Assembly (NCBI GenBank): GCA_028877005.1 | Contig: JAGWPI010000185.1 | Location: forward strand, 1-5,269 | Direction: 5' to 3' | Length of the DNA: 5,269 nt | Source: Bacteroidota bacterium | GTDB taxonomy: Bacteria > Bacteroidota > Bacteroidia > Chitinophagales > Chitinophagaceae | In this document: positions 1-5,269 of the stretch, in pieces | Layout of the letters: each line of letters opens with the position of its first letter | Numbering within the stretch: position 1 is the first letter of the stretch | Notes under the pieces: model-generated | Seen by the model: the letters and a program-made list of their open reading frames with translations, nothing else | What the model was told of the DNA's origin: nothing | Databases searched by the model: none | Position numbers and translations under genes: made by a program

Positions 1-564
1 AATGAATTTGATAAATGGGCTTTGGAACAAGCATTTTCAATACATCAGCAACCTCTTTATTGGGCTGGATTAAAATTTTTTAATGTTTACGGCCCTAATG
101 AATACCACAAAGGGAGAATGGCAAGTGTTATTTTTCATTCATTTCAACAAATTCAACAAGATGGATTTGTAAAATTATTTAGGAGCCACAGACCTGATTT
201 TAAAGATGGTGAACAATTGCGTGATTTTATTTATGTTAAAGATGTAATTGCGGTTATTTTTTGGATGATGCAAAAAATGTTGTTCAATAAATGGCAATCG
301 GCCAATAACGGTTTGTATAATTTAGGAACCGGTAAAGCCCGTAGTTTTTATGATTTAGCTGTTGCTACTTTTAAAGGATTAGATAAAACTGTAGATATAC
401 GTTTTATTGATATGCCTGAAGATATTAGAGACAAGTACCAATATTTTACGGAAGCTAATATGCAAAAATTGAGAAATATTGGTTATCATCAACCTTTTTA
501 TAGTTTAGAAAATGGAGTGGATGATTATGTGCGTAATTATTTACAACCAAATAAACTTCTTTAA
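1..564 (+). CDS. hldD: ADP-L-glycero-D-manno-heptose 6-epimerase, C-terminal part (5' end outside window)
   Basis: This enzyme epimerises ADP-D-glycero-D-manno-heptose to the L,D form in the cytoplasm, supplying heptose for the LPS inner core. The frame is open from the first base (N-E-F-D-K-W), so the gene begins upstream; the TTG at 22 is an internal Leu codon. About 187 residues are visible of a family length near 310-330. Diagnostic stretches are KFFNVYGPNEYHKGRMASV, then the LRDFIYVKDV block, YNLGTGKARSF, and a C-terminal GYHQPF. These align with E. coli HldD (FNVYGPREGHKGSMASV, RDFVYVGDV, FNLGTGRAESF). From that alignment the catalytic YxxxK should end immediately before base 1, so the Rossmann NADP-binding half and the catalytic Tyr/Lys are not visible. 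A slightly longer loop (SHRPDFKDGEQ) precedes the RDF block compared with E. coli. It lies 57 bp before proC on the same strand. Identification is firm; the truncation is only the window edge. Confidence 0.93.
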   Translation, partial: NEFDKWALEQAFSIHQQPLYWAGLKFFNVYGPNEYHKGRMASVIFHSFQQIQQDGFVKLFRSHRPDFKDGEQLRDFIYVKDVIAVIFWMMQKMLFNKWQSANNGLYNLGTGKARSFYDLAVATFKGLDKTVDIRFIDMPEDIRDKYQYFTEANMQKLRNIGYHQPFYSLENGVDDYVRNYLQPNKLL

Positions 565-621
565 ACTTTTCTATGTAATTAAAAGATAAAAATATATTTA
601 TTATTTCTATAATTTTTACGC

Positions 622-1428
622 ATGCAACAGCAAATTAAAATAGCAATAATTGGAGGCGGTAATTTAGGCTCTGCCATAGCAGAAGGTTTATTAAGCAGTG
701 GTTTTGTTTTACCTCAAAACCTATGTGTTACAAAGCGTAATACAGAAACACTTCAAACTTTTAAAGCAAAAGGGGTTCAGGTTTTTTCTAATAATATAAA
801 TGCCGTTCAGTTTGCCAATTATATCATTTTTGCTATCAAACCATTTCAAATAAGAGATGTTCTATTACAAGTCAAGTCATATCTTCAACCCAATTATCAC
901 ATTTTAATAAGTGTGGCAACAGGAATTTGGATTAAAGATATTCAAGAAATTGTTGGTGATGAGTTGACTATTTTTAGGGCTATGCCAAATACTGCTATTG
1001 CTATTCAGCAAAGTTTAACTTGTATTAGTGCATACAATGCACAGCCCGAGCAAAATATATTTGTTAGTGATTTGTTTAACAGATTAGGGAAAACTGTTTT
1101 TATTGAAGAAAAATTGATGGATGCAGCAACAGTGTTGGGCGCCTGCGGCACTGCTTATGCCATGCGTTACATTAGAGCCAACATTCAGGGGGGTATTGAG
1201 ATTGGATTTAGTGCTTCGGTTGCCTCTTTAATTGCCGCTCAAACCGTAAAAGGTGCAGCTGAGTTATTATTGCAAAAAAATACACATCCCGAGCAGGAAA
1301 TTGATAAAGTAACCACACCAAAAGGCTGTACTATTGCCGGATTAAACGAAATGGAACATCAGGGCTTCAGTTCTTCCCTTATTAAGGGCATTATTACTAG
1401 TTATAAAAAAATATTAGATGATATGTAA
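622..1428 (+). CDS. proC: Pyrroline-5-carboxylate reductase
   Basis: The enzyme reduces 1-pyrroline-5-carboxylate to L-proline with NAD(P)H, the last step of proline biosynthesis, in the cytoplasm. The 268 residues match the usual family length. The N-terminus carries the Rossmann dinucleotide fold IAIIGGGNLGSAIAEGL (GxGxxG, about residues 8-24). Next come the FAIKPF strand (70-75), FRAMPNTA (118-125), and the dimerisation helical domain starting at GACGTAYAMRYIRAN (173-187). The C-terminal P5CR signature is at about 230-245 (VTTPKGCTIAGLNEME). Lys234 and Cys236 stand where the classical signature reads S-P-G-G-T-T; I recall similar wording in Bacteroidota ProC and do not take it as loss of function. 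The ATG at 622 is chosen because the conserved glycine motif starts nine residues in and no upstream extension is needed. No Shine-Dalgarno sequence is visible. It probably shares a transcript with hldD upstream and the barrel gene downstream, though no functional link is evident. Confidence 0.95.
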   Translation: MQQQIKIAIIGGGNLGSAIAEGLLSSGFVLPQNLCVTKRNTETLQTFKAKGVQVFSNNINAVQFANYIIFAIKPFQIRDVLLQVKSYLQPNYHILISVATGIWIKDIQEIVGDELTIFRAMPNTAIAIQQSLTCISAYNAQPEQNIFVSDLFNRLGKTVFIEEKLMDAATVLGACGTAYAMRYIRANIQGGIEIGFSASVASLIAAQTVKGAAELLLQKNTHPEQEIDKVTTPKGCTIAGLNEMEHQGFSSSLIKGIITSYKKILDDM

Positions 1429-1462
1429 CATCCAATTTCATAAATTTTTCTGCACTTAACAT

Positions 1463-2749
1463 TTGGTTTTTAAACACTTATCATTCAAAATTGTCTTATT
1501 TAAAAAATCCTGTTTGCGTAAATTATATTATATTTTTTTGTTTTTAGTTTCGGCAAACCCTACTTTGTATGCCCAAACAACTTTCAATTCCGATGCTGCC
1601 GTTCGTTCAGTTTATCATGGAGTAGACAGTTCTTTAGAACGAGATTTGGTAGATGTTACCCATAAATTTTTCCATAAAAAAAATAAATTAACTATTGATT
1701 CAGCTAAAGAACATGTGCAACACAAATACAACTTAGCCATTGTACCTGCTGTTGGCTACACATTACAAACCGGTTTTGCAGGAATTTTAAGTGCCAATAT
1801 TGGCTATTTTAACAATGGATCTAATAAAATATCGAGTATTACTACAAGTATCACTTATTCGCAATACCAACAAACCATTGTGCCATTGGTATTGAATATT
1901 TGGACAAAAAATGACAAATTTAATTTGGTATCTGATAACCGTTTCATTGATTATCCTTCTAGTATTTATGGGTTAGGAGGAAGAACAGATCCAAATAAAG
2001 GCCATACAATTGATTTTATAGGATTGAAATTGCATGAAAGTGTACTCATGTTGATAAGAAAAAACATTTATGCAGGTATTGGATATTATTATGATCAATT
2101 CTGGAATATCCGTGCCATTAACCCTGCAACCAGGCGCATTAATACCATTATTACAAAAGAATTAGGATTTGATGAAACTGCATCAGGGCCAGTTGTAAAA
2201 TTTTTATATGATAATCGCCAAAACCAAATTAATCCTACCCAAGGGTTATATGCAAATTTGGTACTTAGAAATAGTTTTACATTTTTAGATGGCGATCAAA
2301 ATTTTCAATCTCTTTTAATTGATGTAAGAAAATACCTACCTTTTCCACATAAATATTCTAAAAACATATTAGCATTATGGAGTTATAATTGGTTAACTAT
2401 TGCTGGAACGCCTCCCTATTTACTCTTACCCAGTACGGGTTGGGATGACCAATATAATACCGGTAGGGGTTATATACAGGGCAGATTTAGAGGAAGGAAT
2501 ATGGTATATTTAGAAGGAGAGTATCGTTACCGTATTTCCAGAAATGGGTTAATTGGCGGCGTTGTTTTTGCTAATGTAGAAAATTTTTCTGGTGATCTTT
2601 CTCAACAATACAATACTCTTTTACCTGGTTATGGCTTAGGGGTTCGTGTTAAATTAAATAAACATTCTGGTACCAACCTTTGTGTAGATTATGGGTTTGG
2701 TAAAAATGGTTCGGGCGGATTTTATGTAAATATTGGCGAAGTATTTTAA
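1463..2749 (+). CDS. Outer-membrane beta-barrel protein of the BamA/TamA (surface antigen, Omp85) family, without POTRA domains
   Basis: This is a predicted outer-membrane barrel of the Omp85 C-terminal domain type. A basic-then-hydrophobic leader RKLYYIFLFLVSANPTLYA ends at about residue 37 with a likely signal-peptidase site before QTT. A polar segment (about 38-90) follows, then a strand-rich region to the end. Family hallmarks are GRGYIQGRFRG (334-344), matching the conserved RG[F/Y] lid-loop motif; VYLEGEYRYRI (348-358); GGVVFANVENF (365-375); GYGLGVRVKL (389-398); and a terminal Phe, typical of BAM-inserted barrels. No POTRA repeats fit in the short N-terminus. The start is uncertain: an in-frame stop at 1457-1459 bounds the frame and no ATG occurs until residue 196. 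TTG 1463 gives 428 residues; TTG 1514 gives 411 and a more standard signal peptide, and is equally or more likely. It lies 34 bp after proC. Cargo and role are unknown; general Omp85 function would be protein or lipid insertion or export. Confidence 0.83.
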   Translation: MVFKHLSFKIVLFKKSCLRKLYYIFLFLVSANPTLYAQTTFNSDAAVRSVYHGVDSSLERDLVDVTHKFFHKKNKLTIDSAKEHVQHKYNLAIVPAVGYTLQTGFAGILSANIGYFNNGSNKISSITTSITYSQYQQTIVPLVLNIWTKNDKFNLVSDNRFIDYPSSIYGLGGRTDPNKGHTIDFIGLKLHESVLMLIRKNIYAGIGYYYDQFWNIRAINPATRRINTIITKELGFDETASGPVVKFLYDNRQNQINPTQGLYANLVLRNSFTFLDGDQNFQSLLIDVRKYLPFPHKYSKNILALWSYNWLTIAGTPPYLLLPSTGWDDQYNTGRGYIQGRFRGRNMVYLEGEYRYRISRNGLIGGVVFANVENFSGDLSQQYNTLLPGYGLGVRVKLNKHSGTNLCVDYGFGKNGSGGFYVNIGEVF

Positions 2750-2767
2750 TTGCTACCTTTACATTTC

Positions 2768-2812
2768 CTATTTATAGAAGTTAAAACGAATTGCTATTTA
2801 TAAAATAGAATT
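2768..2812. repeat. Direct repeat and small AT-rich hairpin upstream of the GH13 gene
   Basis: The 107-bp gap before the glucosidase gene holds two exact copies of CTATTTATA, at 2768-2776 and 2794-2802, with starts 26 bp apart. The first is part of a near-palindrome (CTAT-TT-ATAG, 2768-2777). The second is part of a 6-bp inverted repeat, CTATTT-ATA-AAATAG (2794-2808), flanked by AATT on both sides. The arrangement could be an operator for a sugar-responsive regulator. In AT-rich DNA such short repeats also arise by chance, so no function is claimed. Confidence 0.25.
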
Positions 2813-2856
2813 ATTCGGTGTAACAATATTGCCTTAACGTTTATAATTGTAACCTT

Positions 2857-4650
2857 ATGAAGTATCTTCTGTTAAGCACTTTTATTGGTATTTCATTTTT
2901 TTTAAATGCCTGTAATAACAATGCCACCCAACAAAATTTAAAATCAGATACTATGACTGCAAAAAAAGACTGGTGGAAAGAAGTGGTTGTGTACCAAATC
3001 TATCCACGTAGTTTTAAAGATAGTGATGGTGATGGTGTAGGTGACTTGAAAGGAATTATTTCAAAATTAGATTATATTAAAAGTTTGGGTATAGATGTAG
3101 TTTGGCTAAATCCTATATTCGAATCGCCTAATAAAGATAACGGTTATGATATCAGTAATTATGAAGCCATAATGAAAGATTTTGGTACTATGGCCGATTT
3201 TGATACGCTTTTACAGGGTATGCACGAAAGAGGCATAAAACTGGTATTAGACTTAGTAGCCAATCATAGTAGCGATCAAAATAAATGGTTTATTGAAGCG
3301 CGCAAAAGTAGAAAAAATCCATATTATGAATATTACCATTGGTGGCCTGCTGAAAAAGGAAAACCTCCATTCCGCCAAGGTTTTTTTGATGTAAATGGCA
3401 GTGCATGGACATACAATGCACCAACCAATTCTTACTATCTGCATTATTTTAGTGAATACCAGCCCGATTTAAATTGGGAAAATCCAAAGGTAAGATCAGA
3501 AATTTTTGATATTATGAAGTTCTGGTTTAACAAGGGTATTGATGGGTTTAGAATGGATGTTATACCGTTTATTTCAAAAGATACTAGCTTCCCGGTAATA
3601 ACTCCTGAAATTTTAAAAGAAAAATATAATGGCGATTGGGCCCAATATTATGCTAGTGGTCCAAATTTGCATAGCTACTTGCGTGAAATGAATACTGAAG
3701 TGTTAAGTAAATATAATGATATGTCTGTAGCAGAAGGTGCAGGCGTTACAATGGAAACTGCACATAAATTTGTTGATGCCGATAGGCATGAATTAAATAT
3801 GCTATACAATTTTGATGGAGTAAATTATGGATATGTTCCCGGAAAATTTAAAACACCAGATCCGGATGGATATAAATTACCTGGTTTTAAACAAATTTAT
3901 ACCCGTTGGGATAGTGTTTTTGCTACCAAAGGCTGGGGTACTATTTATCTAGGAAATCACGATCAGCCTAGAATGGTTACCCGGTGGGGAAATGATAGTC
4001 CGGAATTTAGAGAACCATCTTCTAAAATGCTTACTACCTTTTTACTCTCTATGCGGGCAACTCCATATTATTATTTTGGCGATGAATTGGGCATGAGCAA
4101 TATTAAATTCAATACAATTGAAGATTACCGTGATATTGAAACCCTAAACATGTACAAACAAATACAAAATAGGGGAGGCAATCTTAAAGAATTTTTAGAT
4201 GCTCAAAAAATATCAGCAAGAGATAATGGAAGAACGCCTTTCCAATGGAGTAATACGCCCAATGCTGGTTTTACAACGGGTATTCCTTGGATTCAAGTAA
4301 ACCCCAACTATACTACAGTAAACGTTGAATATGAAGCAAAAGATCCCAATTCTTGTTTAAATTATTTTAAAAAAATGGTTCTGTTGCGCAAAACACATAA
4401 AGAAGTGTTGGTTTATGGCAAATACCAATTATTAGATGCGGATAATCCTAAAATTTATGCTTATACCCGTGGTGACAGTGCTAATAAAGTATTGGTTGTA
4501 TTAAACTTTAGTAAAGATAAAGTAGGTTGGGATGTTCCGGAAGGTTTGCGGATAAAACCCGTACCCCTCATCAATAATTACAATACCTTTATTCCTGGTA
4601 AAACCATCACAATGGAGCCTTACCAAGCAGTAATTCTTGAATTACAATAA
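2857..4650 (+). CDS. GH13 alpha-glucosidase, oligo-1,6-glucosidase/isomaltase-like, predicted lipoprotein
   Basis: A retaining glycoside hydrolase predicted to release glucose from the non-reducing end of isomalto- or malto-oligosaccharides. The ATG at 2857 begins a lipoprotein signal peptide with lipobox LNAC (16-19, lipidated Cys19), so the enzyme should be membrane-anchored outside the cytoplasm. The catalytic (beta/alpha)8 barrel opens at DWWKEVVVYQIYPRSF (38-53), followed by the Asp-rich calcium loop D55-D57-D59-D63. Conserved regions are all intact: DLVANH (132-137), QPDLNW (202-207), GFRMDV with nucleophile Asp234, acid/base Glu293 (VAEGAG), and NHDQ with Asp369. ARDNGRTPFQW (454-464) is typical of oligo-1,6-glucosidases, and a beta-sandwich domain C ends the protein. 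Val235 after the nucleophile and QPDLN are known markers of alpha-1,6 preference. NHDQ, without the RLDRD motif, argues against sucrose isomerase. From Trp39 onward the length fits cytoplasmic relatives (about 555-560). No SusC/SusD genes are in the window. Exact substrate is inferred. Confidence 0.93.
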   Translation: MKYLLLSTFIGISFFLNACNNNATQQNLKSDTMTAKKDWWKEVVVYQIYPRSFKDSDGDGVGDLKGIISKLDYIKSLGIDVVWLNPIFESPNKDNGYDISNYEAIMKDFGTMADFDTLLQGMHERGIKLVLDLVANHSSDQNKWFIEARKSRKNPYYEYYHWWPAEKGKPPFRQGFFDVNGSAWTYNAPTNSYYLHYFSEYQPDLNWENPKVRSEIFDIMKFWFNKGIDGFRMDVIPFISKDTSFPVITPEILKEKYNGDWAQYYASGPNLHSYLREMNTEVLSKYNDMSVAEGAGVTMETAHKFVDADRHELNMLYNFDGVNYGYVPGKFKTPDPDGYKLPGFKQIYTRWDSVFATKGWGTIYLGNHDQPRMVTRWGNDSPEFREPSSKMLTTFLLSMRATPYYYFGDELGMSNIKFNTIEDYRDIETLNMYKQIQNRGGNLKEFLDAQKISARDNGRTPFQWSNTPNAGFTTGIPWIQVNPNYTTVNVEYEAKDPNSCLNYFKKMVLLRKTHKEVLVYGKYQLLDADNPKIYAYTRGDSANKVLVVLNFSKDKVGWDVPEGLRIKPVPLINNYNTFIPGKTITMEPYQAVILELQ

Positions 4651-4677
4651 TTAAAATGACATTTAATAAAATAAACT

Positions 4678-4718
4678 AAAAAAAATACCCTACATTTTTT
4701 AAAGCCGGGTAATTTTTT
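4678..4718. terminator. Probable bidirectional intrinsic terminator between convergent genes
   Basis: The inverted repeat TACCC (4686-4690) and GGGTA (4707-4711) encloses a 16-base loop. Eight A precede it (4678-4685) and six T follow (4713-4718), so each strand reads stem then T-run: GGGTA-A-TTTTTT on plus and GGGTA-TTTTTTTT on minus. An alternative longer pairing is AAATACC (4683-4689) with GGTATTT (4719-4725). It sits in the 84-bp gap between the two convergent stop codons, where a shared terminator is expected. The stem is short and the loop large, which lowers certainty. Confidence 0.5.
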
Positions 4719-4734
4719 GGTATTTACTAAAAGT

Positions 4735-5269
4735 TTAATGCGATTTTAAAAATGCAAGTGCTTTTGCATTTGCGTCTTCAGTGGCTTCTTTGTTGTAAAT
4801 GGGGTTTGATGGATTTGCAAACCCATGACCTGCATTGTATCTAAAAACAGTTAGTTTTTTTCCTGCTGCTTTCATATTGTCTTCAAATCGGGAAACAACT
4901 TCCGGATTAATACCTTGATCTTGATTAGCGAAAAATCCAATCACATCGCAATTTAATTTTTTTAAACGGTCTATATTGTTCTCCGGGCGTCCATAATACA
5001 TAACACAACCTGCAGCCTGTTTTCCTGCTAATAAAGCAGCTTGTAAACTCCATCCACCACCAAAACACCAACCAATGGTGTAAATTCTTGCTTCTTTTCC
5101 GGCATAAGCAATGGCACCATTTACAATTGCATCTAACCTGTCAGCACTTGCATTGCGCATATATACCATAGCACTATCCGGTGTAGTTGCTACTTTCCCA
5201 TCATACATGTCTGGCGCTAGTACATTCACATCACCTAGTTCAGCATAAATTTTATCAGCCTCATTTTTA
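4735..5269 (-). CDS. Dienelactone hydrolase family protein, C-terminal part (5' end outside window)
   Basis: An alpha/beta-hydrolase of the dienelactone hydrolase type, which hydrolyses ester or lactone bonds; the actual substrate cannot be told. On the minus strand the frame stays open to the window edge (K-N-E-A-D-K-I-Y-A-E-L-G-D before VNVLAPDMYDGKVATT), so the GTG at 5229 is an internal Val and the start lies beyond 5269. About 177 residues are visible, probably some two thirds or more of the protein. The family's Cys-Asp-His triad is complete. The nucleophile is the Cys in GWCFGGGW (codon 5065-5067), the Asp lies in FFANQDQGI (4918-4920), and the His lies in YNAGHGFANP (4825-4827). The APDMYDGKVATT stretch is a usual family block. 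The missing N-terminus leaves open whether it is cytoplasmic or secreted. It converges on the GH13 gene with a probable shared terminator between them, so the two are not one operon. Most family members like this are general housekeeping esterases rather than chlorocatechol enzymes. Confidence 0.88.
   Translation of the reverse strand, partial: KNEADKIYAELGDVNVLAPDMYDGKVATTPDSAMVYMRNASADRLDAIVNGAIAYAGKEARIYTIGWCFGGGWSLQAALLAGKQAAGCVMYYGRPENNIDRLKKLNCDVIGFFANQDQGINPEVVSRFEDNMKAAGKKLTVFRYNAGHGFANPSNPIYNKEATEDANAKALAFLKSH

Noticed and set aside
22..24. TTG as the start of the heptose epimerase
   Set aside because: The frame is open to base 1 and the residues before it (NEFDKWA) continue the family alignment, so the gene is cut by the window, not started here.
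610..617. TAATTTTT as a -7 element for proC
   Set aside because: The final G is missing, no -33 element is visible, and such strings are common in this AT-rich DNA.
1..2749. hldD, proC and the barrel gene as a dedicated functional system
   Set aside because: Close spacing is the only link; proline synthesis has no known tie to heptose or barrel function, and ordinary housekeeping clustering explains it.
2842..2849. TATAATTG as a Bacteroidota -7 promoter element for the glucosidase
   Set aside because: It resembles TAnnTTTG with one mismatch, but no TTG/TTTG -33 element sits at the right distance and it would put the transcription start almost on the ATG.
3253..3444. Minus-strand open frame of 63 codons inside the GH13 gene
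   Set aside because: It lies fully opposite a strongly conserved catalytic region, has no recognisable motif and is a shadow of the real gene.
5227..5229. GTG as the start of the dienelactone hydrolase gene
   Set aside because: The frame remains open through 5268 with plausible helix sequence leading into the conserved VLAPDMYDG strand; a start here would remove the first part of the fold.

Overview
The window looks like ordinary chromosome from an AT-rich, Gram-negative member of the Bacteroidota, possibly of the Chitinophaga/Sphingobacteria kind; the lineage is an inference. Three things point there. The genes encode LPS-heptose synthesis, an Omp85-type outer-membrane barrel and a lipoprotein glycosidase. 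No start codon is preceded by a recognisable Shine-Dalgarno sequence. The wording of the ProC C-terminus (TPKGCTIAGLNEMEH) resembles Bacteroidota homologues as I remember them.

Layout, left to right. Bases 1-564 (+) are the C-terminal part of hldD (ADP-glyceromanno-heptose 6-epimerase), cut by the window edge. Bases 622-1428 (+) are a complete proC (pyrroline-5-carboxylate reductase). Bases 1463-2749 (+) encode a signal-peptide-bearing beta-barrel of the BamA/TamA surface-antigen family with no POTRA domains and no possible ATG start. Bases 2857-4650 (+) encode a complete GH13 alpha-glucosidase, probably isomaltase-like, with a lipoprotein signal peptide. Bases 4735-5269 (-) are the C-terminal part of a dienelactone-hydrolase-family alpha/beta hydrolase, also cut by the window edge. 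A hairpin between T-tracts separates the last two, convergent genes and probably serves as a bidirectional terminator.

The first three genes are close together (gaps of 57 and 34 bp) and could share a transcript. The GH13 gene follows a 107-bp gap with small AT-rich repeats and may have its own promoter. The genes do not form one pathway: heptose synthesis and the barrel concern the outer membrane, ProC is proline biosynthesis, and the glucosidase handles alpha-glucan fragments outside the cytoplasm. No RNA genes, mobile elements, CRISPR arrays or gene-free stretches above 300 bases were seen. I found no convincing new multi-gene system. The points worth a second look are the non-ATG start of the barrel gene and the lipoprotein leader placed in front of a normally cytoplasmic type of glucosidase.
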